From NCBI RefSeq assembly GCF_007750395.1, contig NZ_CP036281.1, positions 5,975,001 through 6,039,000 on the forward strand: DNA of 64,000 nucleotides. Direction: 5' to 3'. Both the position numbers and the translations under genes were made by a program. Under the pieces are notes generated by a model that was not told where the DNA came from, searched no databases, and worked only from the letters and a program-made list of their open reading frames with translations. The DNA is from Polystyrenella longa. Its GTDB lineage: Bacteria > Planctomycetota > Planctomycetia > Planctomycetales > Planctomycetaceae. Positions 42,920-52,029 of the stretch are shown piece after piece (the stretch's first letter is position 1; the number at the start of each line of letters is the position of its first letter).

Positions 42920-44269
42920 ATGAAAATCCTCCGAAAAACGACCGCCCAAGGCGTGTATCAACTCCGAAAGCTGGAACGCGACGTTCGTGAACTCGACCGC
43001 TTTGCCGCGCTGACGCCGGGTGAAATGCGAACCGAGATGAATCAGCGGTTGTGGGATCAGATGCAATATTTCGGAAACAGAGCGGACGCGTTGCCGGAAT
43101 GGAAAGAGGCTGCCCGCATCCAGAACCCTCAGGAACTGCGAGAAGTCTGGTCGCAGTTGCCCATTCTCACCAAACAGGATTTGCAATCCCAGTTCGATCC
43201 AAAAGAGATGCAGCAGCAATTCGGCCTGAAAGGAATCTCGGCCTCTACCGGTGGATCAACAGGAGAGCCAGTTCATTTCTTCCATGATGAAGCGATGATG
43301 AGACATAAAGCCGCCGCACGCATCTTCTGTCGTAAACAGTTTGGCTGGCGACCGGGCATGCCTATCGTCTGCATCTGGGGTTCCGAACGGGATGTGGGAC
43401 ATTCGCAAACAATGAAAGGCCGGTTCACGTCGTTCGTTCAAAATGTGCATATCGTTGATGGCTATCACCTCGACGAGAAGACAGTCCAACGCGTGCGGGA
43501 GCAAATCCGTCGTCATGCGCCCGTCGCTCTGTACGGCTTCACGACCATGCTGGAGTACATCGCCCGCGAAATGCTGGCGGCAGGTGAGAACTACATCGGA
43601 CAGGTCGCTACCGCCTGGAATGGGGGCGAGATGCTGTACCCTGAACAATCCCGTTTATTTCAGCGTGTCTTTGGAGTGCCCATTCTGAACTTCTACGGTG
43701 GACGGGAACTCTCCTCCATGGCGTATCAGACGGGTCACGGCGAACCAATGAAGTTGATTAGGCCTAACTTGTTTTTAGAAATCGTCGATGAAGCAGGTCA
43801 ACCCGTAGCACCGGGAACTCCCGGGAGGCTGATCTGCACAAACACCATTAATCGGGGAACTCCGTTTCTGCGGTTTGATATTGGCGACCTCGGCATGAGC
43901 AGCGCCGAAGGTCAGGACGAGTCGGGTATTCATTCGCTCTCGTCGTTACACGGTCGTTCGGCAGGGATTATTCATCTGTCGAACGGTAAAACGATCAACA
44001 ATTTGTACTGGAATCACCTTTTCAAAGACTACGATAACGTGCGCCAGTTTCAAGTGGCGATTATCGACGGACAGGAACTGGAGATTCGTCTTAGCGGAAC
44101 TCCTCTCTCTGCCGACAAGGAAGAGAAACTCAAACAGGTGATTCGGAAATTTGTCGATCCGCTGCCGTTTAATATCCGCTGGGTTGAGTCAATTAAACGA
44201 ACCAAACAGGGCAAGCTGGTCCAGGTAGTGCGAGAGTCGCGCGATGCGGAGGTGATGCATGCCGCGTGA
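42920..44269 (+). CDS. CapK/PaaK-like adenylate-forming enzyme
   Basis: About 449 residues of the phenylacetate-CoA ligase-like branch of adenylating enzymes. The phosphate loop is ASTGGSTGEP near residue 110, followed by NFYGGREL (the YG aromatic segment), LRFDIGDLG and a C-terminal domain with a conserved Lys region (FNIRWVESIKRTKQGK). CapK-type members occur in capsule and exopolysaccharide clusters, where they may activate an acyl or amino-acid substituent. Overlaps the following glycosyltransferase by 11 nt. Confidence 0.88.
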   Translation: MKILRKTTAQGVYQLRKLERDVRELDRFAALTPGEMRTEMNQRLWDQMQYFGNRADALPEWKEAARIQNPQELREVWSQLPILTKQDLQSQFDPKEMQQQFGLKGISASTGGSTGEPVHFFHDEAMMRHKAAARIFCRKQFGWRPGMPIVCIWGSERDVGHSQTMKGRFTSFVQNVHIVDGYHLDEKTVQRVREQIRRHAPVALYGFTTMLEYIAREMLAAGENYIGQVATAWNGGEMLYPEQSRLFQRVFGVPILNFYGGRELSSMAYQTGHGEPMKLIRPNLFLEIVDEAGQPVAPGTPGRLICTNTINRGTPFLRFDIGDLGMSSAEGQDESGIHSLSSLHGRSAGIIHLSNGKTINNLYWNHLFKDYDNVRQFQVAIIDGQELEIRLSGTPLSADKEEKLKQVIRKFVDPLPFNIRWVESIKRTKQGKLVQVVRESRDAEVMHAA

Positions 44270-45479
44270 GACCGAAGCTCCTCCTCGTAAACCAAAGATT
44301 TGCCACATCATCAACGCACTCTATGTCGGTGGGGCGGAGATGATGTTATGCAAACTGCTGGAATCGCTACAAAAGCGAAATGAGTTTGAGTTCTCCGTCA
44401 TCACCTTGCTCGACGGAGGCCCCTTGGTCGATCAGATCGAGCGATTGGGAATTCCCGTCCAACGTTGCCACATGCAACAGGGAAAATTCCGCTGGAAAGA
44501 AGTCAAACATCTGCGCAATCTGATTCGCAGTGAACAGCCAGATTTGGTTCAAACCTGGATGTATCATTCGGACTTGCTGGGAGGCGTCGCAACCAAACTG
44601 GCCAACCGCCGGACACCGGTGGTCTGGAATATTCGCCACAGTCATCTCAGCCAGGAGAGCGACAAGCGGAGTACGCGTCTCGTGGGAAAGCTACTCGCCC
44701 GGCTTTCCCATTACTTGCCCCATCGCGTCATTGTGAATTCCCAAGTAGGAAAATCAACTCATTTAGACCTGGGATACCGGCCGGAATTATTTGAAATGAT
44801 TCCTAATGGATTCGATCTCGAAAAGTTCCGCCCCAGTCATCAGGACCGCCATTCCGTAGTCAAAGAATTGGAATTACCCGATTCGGTCAAACTGATCGGT
44901 CATGTCGGTCGGTTTCACTCGATGAAACGGCATCAACTATTCATTGAAGCCGCCGGTCGACTAGCCAGCGAAGGTCCTCAATATCATTTTGTGATGGTGG
45001 GACGTGGCGTCGGTCGCGAAAACGACGAGTTAATGGAATGGATTAAGGCAACCGATTACCCACACCGGTTTCATCTCCTCGGACCGCGTCAGGACCTTCC
45101 TCGATTACAGGCCGCGTTTGACTTGATGGTCTCTTCGTCCGGACCGGGCGAAGGTTTTTCCAACGTGTTGGGAGAAGCGATGGCGAGTAGCACTCCGTGC
45201 GTCGCCACCGACGCGGGAGACGCAAAGTTCATGCTGGGTGAGACGGGCTTGATCGTGCCGGTCGATGACCTGGACGCATTGCACCTCGCGATGCGACAGT
45301 TATTAACCGCCCCAGAAGCGGAGCTTTGGGGAAGGGGGCTCGCCGCGCGGAAACGCATTCGCGAGAACTTCACCATGTCCCGCATTACGGATCGCTACAC
45401 CGAATTATGGAACTCCTGTTTGCCTGCATTAGAGGAATCCGTTGAGCCAGAAGAGAAATTAAAACGTAAGTCTGCCTGA
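44259..45479 (+). CDS. GT4 family glycosyltransferase
   Basis: About 406 residues, GT-B fold. N-terminal HIINALYVGGAEMML is the typical GT4 opening, and the donor-site motif SSSGPGEGFSNVLGEAM with following TPCVATDAGD (EX7E type) is near residue 290. It transfers a nucleotide-activated sugar to a lipid-linked acceptor in the cytoplasm. Start overlaps the upstream gene, so the two are coupled. Sugar and linkage unknown. Confidence 0.92.
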   Translation: MPRETEAPPRKPKICHIINALYVGGAEMMLCKLLESLQKRNEFEFSVITLLDGGPLVDQIERLGIPVQRCHMQQGKFRWKEVKHLRNLIRSEQPDLVQTWMYHSDLLGGVATKLANRRTPVVWNIRHSHLSQESDKRSTRLVGKLLARLSHYLPHRVIVNSQVGKSTHLDLGYRPELFEMIPNGFDLEKFRPSHQDRHSVVKELELPDSVKLIGHVGRFHSMKRHQLFIEAAGRLASEGPQYHFVMVGRGVGRENDELMEWIKATDYPHRFHLLGPRQDLPRLQAAFDLMVSSSGPGEGFSNVLGEAMASSTPCVATDAGDAKFMLGETGLIVPVDDLDALHLAMRQLLTAPEAELWGRGLAARKRIRENFTMSRITDRYTELWNSCLPALEESVEPEEKLKRKSA

Positions 45480-45538
45480 CCTTTACCCGATTTCAAACAC
45501 CTTCAGTATTTTAAAACGACTGCTAACGGATCGTATCC

Positions 45539-46873
45539 ATGTCCACCGATTCAGCCGATATCACCTGGTGCATCTGTCTGGGCCTGCTGTTGCAGGGACT
45601 GACATTGTACTACTGCAGCAAGAATGATCGCCTGAACCGGTGGCGATTCCTGCTGCACATCTCGGCGTTCCTGTGGATTGCGATGGTGTTTCTGAAGCGA
45701 TTTTATATCGATCAGATACTTCCCCCTCGCGATGCCATCAGTCACGAGATGTGGGCGCGGCACGTGGCCGAATGTCTGGCGCACCAGGACTTTGATAATC
45801 TGACGCATATCCTGGGGATTGGGAACCGAGGTTACCGGTTGGTCCTGGGTGCCTTTTACTGGCTTACTGATGCGCCACAAACGGCTACCTACGCCGTGCA
45901 TGCCTCGCTGGCCTATTGGGGCCTGCTGTCGATGGTGGATCTCTATTCACAGCATTTCCGCGCGAGTCGAATCCCTTTCGTGGTGATTGCCTTAAGTGTC
46001 TTCTGCCCCTCTGCCCTGTTCTGGACAGTGGGGAATATTAAAGAAGGTGCTGCCCTGTGGGGTATCTGTATGACGACCCGGTTCACTTACATGTACCTGT
46101 CGAAACGAAAACGGAAGATACAGTTTCTCACAATATTGGGCGCGGGGACGATCGCCTTTTTTCGACCGCAGATGGCTGTTCTCTGGATCGTTGGGTTGGC
46201 AGGAGGAACGATTAAAAAAGATGTGAAGCCCGGAATGATCGTCGTGTCGCTGGTGGGAGTCGTCGTGACGTTTTACCTGATCCAGATGGTGGCTCCGGCG
46301 GTGGTTGACAAGATCGTCAAGAATGGGTTGCTCGAAACAGCCCAGGAAGAATACGAACTGCGGGCCAGCATCGGGAATTCGGCGATTAATTTTCGTAATG
46401 GAGTGCCCACGCCATTTATCTCGGGAGGAATTCTACTGTTAACCCGTCCGTGGCCGAATGAAGTTCATAACATTTCGAGTCTGTTCGCGGGTGTGGAAAC
46501 CTGGTTTGTATTCGTCATTCTCTGCTACCAGTGGATTCGCTGTCCCGACCGAAAAATGGTGTTAATGCACCCACTAACGATGTCTCTGCTGGGAGCTCTA
46601 TTCTGTTTCAGTTTTTATTTCAGCTTCATGTACAATATGGGGTTGATGGTGCGACAAAGGTTAATGGTCTATCCCGCCATTCTAGGGCTGGTAGCGATTC
46701 CCGCCTTTGCCCGCGTTATGAAAGAAGACTGGATGCAGCGGCAGGCAGCTGAGAAAAAGCGAAACGCCGTCGCTCAATTGCATTCAGTTGCTGCGAAGAA
46801 AAGTGAATCCGATTCGGAAGTGGCCGACGTCGAAACATCTCGACAGAATGCTCGTGATCGTCGCTCCGCCTGA
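45539..46873 (+). CDS. Polytopic membrane protein, possible polysaccharide polymerase
   Basis: About 444 residues with about ten hydrophobic helices and a charged cytoplasmic tail (from about residue 400). The position between two GT4 genes in a flippase-containing cluster, and large loops between helices, are what a Wzy-like polymerase would show. I see no diagnostic motif, so the function is inferred from context. It could equally be a membrane glycosyltransferase of the GT-C sort. Confidence 0.6.
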   Translation: MSTDSADITWCICLGLLLQGLTLYYCSKNDRLNRWRFLLHISAFLWIAMVFLKRFYIDQILPPRDAISHEMWARHVAECLAHQDFDNLTHILGIGNRGYRLVLGAFYWLTDAPQTATYAVHASLAYWGLLSMVDLYSQHFRASRIPFVVIALSVFCPSALFWTVGNIKEGAALWGICMTTRFTYMYLSKRKRKIQFLTILGAGTIAFFRPQMAVLWIVGLAGGTIKKDVKPGMIVVSLVGVVVTFYLIQMVAPAVVDKIVKNGLLETAQEEYELRASIGNSAINFRNGVPTPFISGGILLLTRPWPNEVHNISSLFAGVETWFVFVILCYQWIRCPDRKMVLMHPLTMSLLGALFCFSFYFSFMYNMGLMVRQRLMVYPAILGLVAIPAFARVMKEDWMQRQAAEKKRNAVAQLHSVAAKKSESDSEVADVETSRQNARDRRSA

Positions 46874-46901
46874 AACATATCATCCACGAAAATAGACTCG
46901 T

Positions 46902-48179
46902 ATGAAATCTCCCTCCAATACAAAGAGCTCAACTCGTTCGCCGGTGTTAGTCCATGTGACCACCGTGCCAGGGGCACTGCGTGTGCTGCGCGGGCAACTG
47001 GCGCATATGCGAGAACAGGGTTACGAAGTTCACGCCGTTTCTTCTCCAGAACCATTACTGGAAGAGATTGGTCAATCTGATCAAATTCAGATTCAACCAT
47101 TGACGATGGCACGCGAGATTGCCCCCTTTCGTGATCTGGTCTCATTGTGCAAGTTGATACTGTTATTCCTCCGTCTCAAACCGGACGTCGTGCATTCGCA
47201 TACACCCAAAGCGGGAATGCTGGCGATGATTGCAGCGTTTGTCACGCGAGTTCCTGTTCGCGTTTATCATATCCGCGGTTTACGATTTGTAACGGCCCTC
47301 GGATTCAAACGAAAACTACTCAAGACCTGTGAATGGATCGCCTGTCGGCTAGCTCATCGGGTGCTGTGCGTCAGTCGCTCTGTGCGCCAAGTCGCTATCG
47401 AGGAACAGATCGTGTCCGCCCAACGCATTCAGGTCCTGCTACGTGGGAGTCATGGAATTGATGCCGAAGGGTTCTTTCACCCTGATCGTCTTCCGACTCA
47501 GACAAGATCAGCCACTCGCCAGCAATGGAGTATCCCTGAAGAAGCGACCGTAATTGGTTTCGTGGGACGCTTGGTGCGTGACAAAGGGATCAGCGAGTTC
47601 TACGAAGCTTTCCAGTTGTTAAAAGATGACTATCCGCAGTTGCATTATCTCATCGTCGGATTCTTTGAAGAGGGCGACCCGTTGCCGGGAGGTTTACGGG
47701 AAAAACTGGAACAGGAATCACGAATTCACCTCACCGGAAAACAGTTTAATACGCCTCCTTTGTTTGCCGCCATGGATGTGCTTTGTCTGCCGACCTACCG
47801 GGAAGGTTTGCCGTTCGTGACTCTCGAAGCGGCCGCAATGGAATTGCCAATCGTCGCTACGGACATCCCGGGTTGCATTGATGCGGTTGAAAACGAAGTC
47901 ACTGGGTTGCTCGTGGAGGTCGCCAATGGTCCGGCCCTTTCGGATGGACTGGCGGCTTATCTTTCGAGTCCGCTTTTTCGACGCGAGCATGGCGCAGCGG
48001 GACGGGAACGAGTGCTGCGTGATTTCCGACCTTTCGACATGTGGCGGGCGACAGACGCAATGTATCGCGAAATGATGGGTGCCCGGAAAATATCGATTCA
48101 ATTACAGGACAACGTCTCTGCGAATTCCGTAATCACTGGAAAACCAGAACAGCCACCTGTCACTTCCGCTGCGGCGTAA
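46902..48179 (+). CDS. GT4 family glycosyltransferase
   Basis: About 425 residues, GT-B fold. Features are HVTTVPGALRVL at the N terminus, HSHTPKAGMLAM in the acceptor half, IGFVGRLVRDKGI at the start of the donor half, and PTYREGLPFVTLEAAAMELPIVATDIPGC (EX7E). It resembles WcaL/PglA-like enzymes that extend lipid-linked glycans. The unusual C-terminal tail (last ~35 residues, Thr/Pro/Ala) is probably disordered. Part of the same operon as the polymerase-like protein. Confidence 0.92.
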   Translation: MKSPSNTKSSTRSPVLVHVTTVPGALRVLRGQLAHMREQGYEVHAVSSPEPLLEEIGQSDQIQIQPLTMAREIAPFRDLVSLCKLILLFLRLKPDVVHSHTPKAGMLAMIAAFVTRVPVRVYHIRGLRFVTALGFKRKLLKTCEWIACRLAHRVLCVSRSVRQVAIEEQIVSAQRIQVLLRGSHGIDAEGFFHPDRLPTQTRSATRQQWSIPEEATVIGFVGRLVRDKGISEFYEAFQLLKDDYPQLHYLIVGFFEEGDPLPGGLREKLEQESRIHLTGKQFNTPPLFAAMDVLCLPTYREGLPFVTLEAAAMELPIVATDIPGCIDAVENEVTGLLVEVANGPALSDGLAAYLSSPLFRREHGAAGRERVLRDFRPFDMWRATDAMYREMMGARKISIQLQDNVSANSVITGKPEQPPVTSAAA

Positions 48180-48222
48180 TCAGGCCAGATCAAACACGAA
48201 TAGTAAACAGGATGTTATCCCC

Positions 48223-48864
48223 GTGACGACTCGACCCACCTTTTATCAACGACGTGGAAAACGCGGGTTTGACGCCGTTTCGGCGAGCCTGTTGCTGATT
48301 CTGCTAGCACCCTTGACTGGTTTGCTCTGGTTGCTTGTACGCACACAACTGGGTAGCCCCGCATTTTTCCGACAACACCGACCGGGGAAGGGGGGCCATA
48401 TTTTTCAGATGGTGAAGTTTCGTTCGATGACCGATGCCCGCGATGCCCAAGGGAACCTGCTGTCCGATAAAGATCGCTTGCCCCGCTTTGGACAGTTGCT
48501 CCGCAGTAGCAGTCTGGATGAATTACCAGAGCTATGGAACGTTGTCAAAGGTGAGATGAGCCTCGTGGGGCCACGCCCCTTGCTGGAACGATACCTCGAT
48601 CGCTACACGATACGTCAGGCCCGCCGACACGAAGTCCCACCAGGTGTTACTGGTTGGGCGCAGGTGAATGGCCGGAATGCACTTAGCTGGGAAGAGAAGT
48701 TCGAACTCGATGTCTGGTACGTCGAGAATCAATCGCTCGCACTCGATCTGAAAATTCTGTGGATGACGGTCTGGAAAGTCCTGCGACGCGATTCCATCTC
48801 CGCCGCTGGGGAAGCGACCGTAAGCGAATTTATGGGAGCGGAAGCCGAACGCCGCGCTGCTTAG
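48223..48864 (+). CDS. Initiating sugar-phosphate transferase (PglC/WcaJ C-terminal type)
   Basis: About 213 residues, starting at GTG 48223. One re-entrant or transmembrane helix (about 18-40) precedes the bacterial sugar-transferase core: VKFRSMTDA, LDELPELWNVVKGEMSLVGPRPL and VPPGVTGWAQVNGRN. It moves a sugar-1-phosphate from UDP-sugar to undecaprenyl phosphate, the first step in building the repeat unit. Length fits the short PglC-like class without extra N-terminal helices. Catalytic Asp-Glu pair present (DELPE). Confidence 0.94.
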   Translation: MTTRPTFYQRRGKRGFDAVSASLLLILLAPLTGLLWLLVRTQLGSPAFFRQHRPGKGGHIFQMVKFRSMTDARDAQGNLLSDKDRLPRFGQLLRSSSLDELPELWNVVKGEMSLVGPRPLLERYLDRYTIRQARRHEVPPGVTGWAQVNGRNALSWEEKFELDVWYVENQSLALDLKILWMTVWKVLRRDSISAAGEATVSEFMGAEAERRAA

Positions 48865-48943
48865 AACGACAAGAAGCCACGTTTTAAGTATGGCTGTTGG
48901 ATAATGACTGAGGGTCACCACGATCATCCTGGACGAAAACCGA

Positions 48944-49384
48944 ATGAATTACACGATTCGAGAATACGAAACATCTGATTTGGAAGATTTGTTAAACACT
49001 TGGGAAAACGCTGCTTATCTGGCTCACCCTTTTTTAACGAAAGAATTCCAGGATCAGGTTCGACACGACATTCCCAACGTCTATCTGCCCAATACACAGA
49101 CATGGGTTGCTGTATATCAGGGGAAAGTGATTGGTTTTATTTCGATGATGGGAAATGAAATCGGAGCTCTGTTTGTCGAGCCAGAGTTTCATGGTACAGG
49201 TGCAGGACGATTACTGGTGGGGAAAGCCCTGGAACTTCAAGATGAACTCGAAGTGGAAGTCTTCGAAGCTAATTCAATCGGTAGGAATTTTTATCATTCC
49301 TATGGATTCGAACCGATCGAGGAAAAAGTTCACACAGAAACCGGCCAGATAGCTCTTCGGCTGAAATACAGTTCCAGTAAATGA
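48944..49384 (+). CDS. GNAT family N-acetyltransferase
   Basis: About 146 residues. The acetyl-CoA loop is in GALFVEPEFHGTGAGRLLV (the R/Q-x-x-G-x-G/A position reads FHGTGAGR) and the C terminus ends with FYHSYGFEPIEE, typical GNAT. It may modify an amino sugar of the polysaccharide, or be an unrelated regulator such as PanZ/YjaB-like proteins; it is last in the cluster and followed by a terminator. Cytoplasmic. Confidence 0.85.
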   Translation: MNYTIREYETSDLEDLLNTWENAAYLAHPFLTKEFQDQVRHDIPNVYLPNTQTWVAVYQGKVIGFISMMGNEIGALFVEPEFHGTGAGRLLVGKALELQDELEVEVFEANSIGRNFYHSYGFEPIEEKVHTETGQIALRLKYSSSK

Positions 49385-49532
49385 CTGCCGAATCGGACCT
49401 GAATCTCATGCATTAAGTTCGCTTAACGCTGAAGTGAGGCTATCGACTTTCTACAACAGGCTTCCAGCAACTTCACACTGGTTTTAGCATCAATTTGGTC
49501 CTCGTTTCCCCGGCGGCCAAGTATAGAAATCA

Positions 49533-49570
49533 AAAAAGGAGACGCATCCGTTTAGATGCGTCTCCTTTTT
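49533..49570 (+). terminator. Strong bidirectional terminator after the polysaccharide cluster
   Basis: A perfect 16-bp stem AAAAAGGAGACGCATC / GATGCGTCTCCTTTTT with a 6-nt loop, flanked by A- and T-runs, works on either strand. Confidence 0.95.
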
Positions 49571-49669
49571 GATGTTGATGAATACCACCCGCTCCATACG
49601 GGAATTTATTCGTAATCAGGCCGGGAGCGAGTTACAGTCGAGATTCACATCTTCAGAAAGATTCGACTT

Positions 49670-50602
49670 ATGAAAACGCTCCTGTTCAATATTGCCGTCA
49701 TTCCCGGTCTACTCTGTGGATCTCTGTTCGCTCAGAATAGTCCGTCGCCTCCCGCAAGCAACGAAGTAGAGACGATCACGAAGGACCAGTTCGGTGGTGA
49801 AATCCGAACGCGGCCGGGCGGGTATACTTATACTCCCGAGAGCAAATACCTGACTCCACCGCCCTCTCCCTACGGAACGCCCCCCTACGGTAATCCGGGA
49901 ATCATTCTATCCCCGCTGTCTCCTATTGTACCGATGTCGCCGCTGCAACCTCTTCTGCAACAAGAGCGATTACCGCAGTCGTTACAAGGGGCGTGGTACG
50001 AGACTTCTGCAAATAACACTTACATTGCTTATGTGTTCCGCGGTACCGACTACGACACCTACGAAATTGATCCGATCACATCTCAACTGGTGATCGCCCA
50101 GAATGGACAGCCGGTGCGATTGATGCGGGATCAGCTCGTCTACACTAACAACCGGTTGACTCTTTCTCCCGGTAACAATACCCAAGGGCCATTTGTAGTA
50201 ACGGATGCTCCCGCTCCATTGCCACAGGGAATCATCCTCGCTCCTCTCCGCGGTACAGAATCACATTATCTGACACGAAAGCCGCAACCCCTTCCTGGAC
50301 AAAACGGTCAGGGAGGCCGACTCTGGAACGGACCTCCAGGACGAGGCCGGGTTATGGGAAGAAACGTGAAGATGGTCACCTTCACTGTGGGCCCGTCGAC
50401 AGCAATCTTTTATGAGTCTGCTCAAGGACTGTGGATAGAGAGTAATCCGCAAGGCCAGACGATCTACCAGGAGCTGAACCGAGACAAGTGGTCCGTTTTC
50501 CTGCAGGACCGCAAGAGCGGTTCCGTCGTCCAACTCGATCTGAATCGGAAAGTCATCGGCCTGAACGGACAGGACACCTTCAACATTGACGAGGCGTATT
50601 GA
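49670..50602 (+). CDS. Secreted proline-rich planctomycete protein
   Basis: About 310 residues. A signal peptide (about 21 residues, ending SLFAQN) is followed by a Pro/Tyr/Gly-rich linker (about 45-90) and a beta-rich domain with WYETSANNTYIAYVF and a second half ending LDLNRKVIGLNGQD. No named family. Likely periplasmic or surface. The strong terminator upstream and its own start make it an independent unit. Confidence 0.65.
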   Translation: MKTLLFNIAVIPGLLCGSLFAQNSPSPPASNEVETITKDQFGGEIRTRPGGYTYTPESKYLTPPPSPYGTPPYGNPGIILSPLSPIVPMSPLQPLLQQERLPQSLQGAWYETSANNTYIAYVFRGTDYDTYEIDPITSQLVIAQNGQPVRLMRDQLVYTNNRLTLSPGNNTQGPFVVTDAPAPLPQGIILAPLRGTESHYLTRKPQPLPGQNGQGGRLWNGPPGRGRVMGRNVKMVTFTVGPSTAIFYESAQGLWIESNPQGQTIYQELNRDKWSVFLQDRKSGSVVQLDLNRKVIGLNGQDTFNIDEAY

Positions 50603-50634
50603 TCGTATGGTTTTTAAGTAGCCTGTTGTACGCC

Positions 50635-50766
50635 TTAGTCAAACATCTCTTCTGACTCAAGTGTGCCATCCTCACGTCGATACACAGCGATTACGTCAAA
50701 CGGTTTCCCGTCATACCAGTGGGTCTGATCGCTGGCCACTTCTAACTGCTTGAAGTTCACTTTCAT
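50635..50766 (-). CDS. Small 43-residue protein with MORN/YwqK-like repeat character
   Basis: An ATG-to-TAA frame of 43 codons: it begins MKVNFKQLEVA and has YDGKPFDVIAVYRREDGTLESE, like a single repeat of MORN- or YwqK-type proteins (DGKPF..V...DGTL.SE). Codon use looks ordinary for the region, and the frame fills most of the gap between two clear genes. The ribosome site is weak. Real-gene status is moderate; function unknown. Confidence 0.5.
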   Translation of the reverse strand: MKVNFKQLEVASDQTHWYDGKPFDVIAVYRREDGTLESEEMFD

Positions 50767-50936
50767 ATTTTAATACTCTCGTTATTCGGTAAGCATATTA
50801 ACACCACCTCTCAGAGGCCGACAATAACCGTATTGAGAAGCCGCTGGTGCAGGGTTGGTGAGCCACCGATTGACCTCCAAACTCATTGAGATTGATCTGT
50901 AACCCCGACCGCTAAGTGGATATCGCGGTATAAATA

Positions 50937-50980
50937 AAAAGAGCCTTTGGGGAACGGGTAAGTTCCCCAAAGGCTCTTTT
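50937..50980 (-). terminator. Strong bidirectional terminator
   Basis: A perfect 19-bp stem (50937-50955 with 50962-50980; AAAAGAGCC...GGCTCTTTT) and a 6-nt loop, just after the stop of the secreted-protein gene at 51004. Confidence 0.95.
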
Positions 50981-51003
50981 AGTCTGATTACGACTCGTCA
51001 CCT

Positions 51004-52029
51004 CTACGGAACGAGCAGAATTGCTCCGGCGGTGGCTCCGGCCTGAACGGCGGCGGCTTTGGTGTTCCAGGGGATCTGGTAGTGCAACTTGGGAGCACAT
51101 TCACCCGGTCGGTAATAACCCAGCGGATAGACTTTCTTGAGCGGTGGATCGATTGCCATCTGGTAGGGAAGTCCCACCAGTTGGGTGCTGAACTTACCGA
51201 TAGAAACGAAGGGTTGGATCGGTTCCCAGTAGGTGTGACCGTAGCGTTCCAGCTGGACGTCTTCGAAGTAGAGCGGATTGTAGTACAAGTTGGGAGCTTC
51301 CCAGGCGTAGTGTGCGGGAGGAATGTGGCGACTTACATATTCGGCGTCGGTAAGCTCTTCAATTTCAGGACAGACTTTGTATTCGTCGTTTTCTCCCTGG
51401 GCACAATCTTCCGGACGAGGGCAAAGGTTACGACAGGGATCGTTGGCCGCGACGTTGGGGTCGGGTTCGTAATCGGAGAAGGGATCGATTTCGGTCACCT
51501 TCTTGATTTTGTAGGCGTCTTCAGTAATGCCCAGCGGATCGTTCTGTTTGACTTTGTTCAACTTGCTGGCGGTGCGGTAGTAGACGTCGGAAGATTTGCT
51601 TGGCACCATCTTCACAACCGGTTTGGTGGGAGACGCAGCTGGAGCGGGTTGGATAGCCGTCTCAACCGGTTCCAATTGAGGAGCCGTCTGCAGCGGAAGC
51701 ATCCGTGGGCCAGAAGTAGAAGTTTGATCTTCGACTGATTTCTGTCGTCGGTTGGTCCAGCCATCGCTGAGTGATTTCCAGCGATCCAGCGCGGAGCGTT
51801 GACGAAGCCGTTCGATCGGATCGTTCGGGCTCGCGTCGATTCCGTCCACTTCGGACTGTTTCAGAGAAGAGGTTTGCTCGTCAGCGGCCAGATCGGGTGT
51901 GTGAGTACCCAGGAAACAACCGATCACCAGGCCGCACAGTAACAGCTTACCGGAGGCGCGTTTACTGGCCTTCGAAAGGTCCGTGTTGCGCTGAGTAGTT
52001 GGGTGCTTCTCTTGTGATGACAATATCAT
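51004..52029 (-). CDS. Secreted planctomycete-specific protein
   Basis: About 341 residues if it begins at the ATG at 52029, which overlaps the 3' end of guaB by 68 nt. A signal-like helix ([14 protein letters not shown]) follows a basic N terminus. The rest is Pro/Asp-rich, then a conserved-looking C-terminal half with [30 protein letters not shown] and [20 protein letters not shown]. This C-terminal pattern is one I associate with planctomycete surface proteins of unknown role. A Cys cluster ([11 protein letters not shown]) is notable. Probably cotranscribed with guaB. Confidence 0.7.
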   Translation of the reverse strand: MILSSQEKHPTTQRNTDLSKASKRASGKLLLCGLVIGCFLGTHTPDLAADEQTSSLKQSEVDGIDASPNDPIERLRQRSALDRWKSLSDGWTNRRQKSVEDQTSTSGPRMLPLQTAPQLEPVETAIQPAPAASPTKPVVKMVPSKSSDVYYRTASKLNKVKQNDPLGITEDAYKIKKVTEIDPFSDYEPDPNVAANDPCRNLCPRPEDCAQGENDEYKVCPEIEELTDAEYVSRHIPPAHYAWEAPNLYYNPLYFEDVQLERYGHTYWEPIQPFVSIGKFSTQLVGLPYQMAIDPPLKKVYPLGYYRPGECAPKLHYQIPWNTKAAAVQAGATAGAILLVP

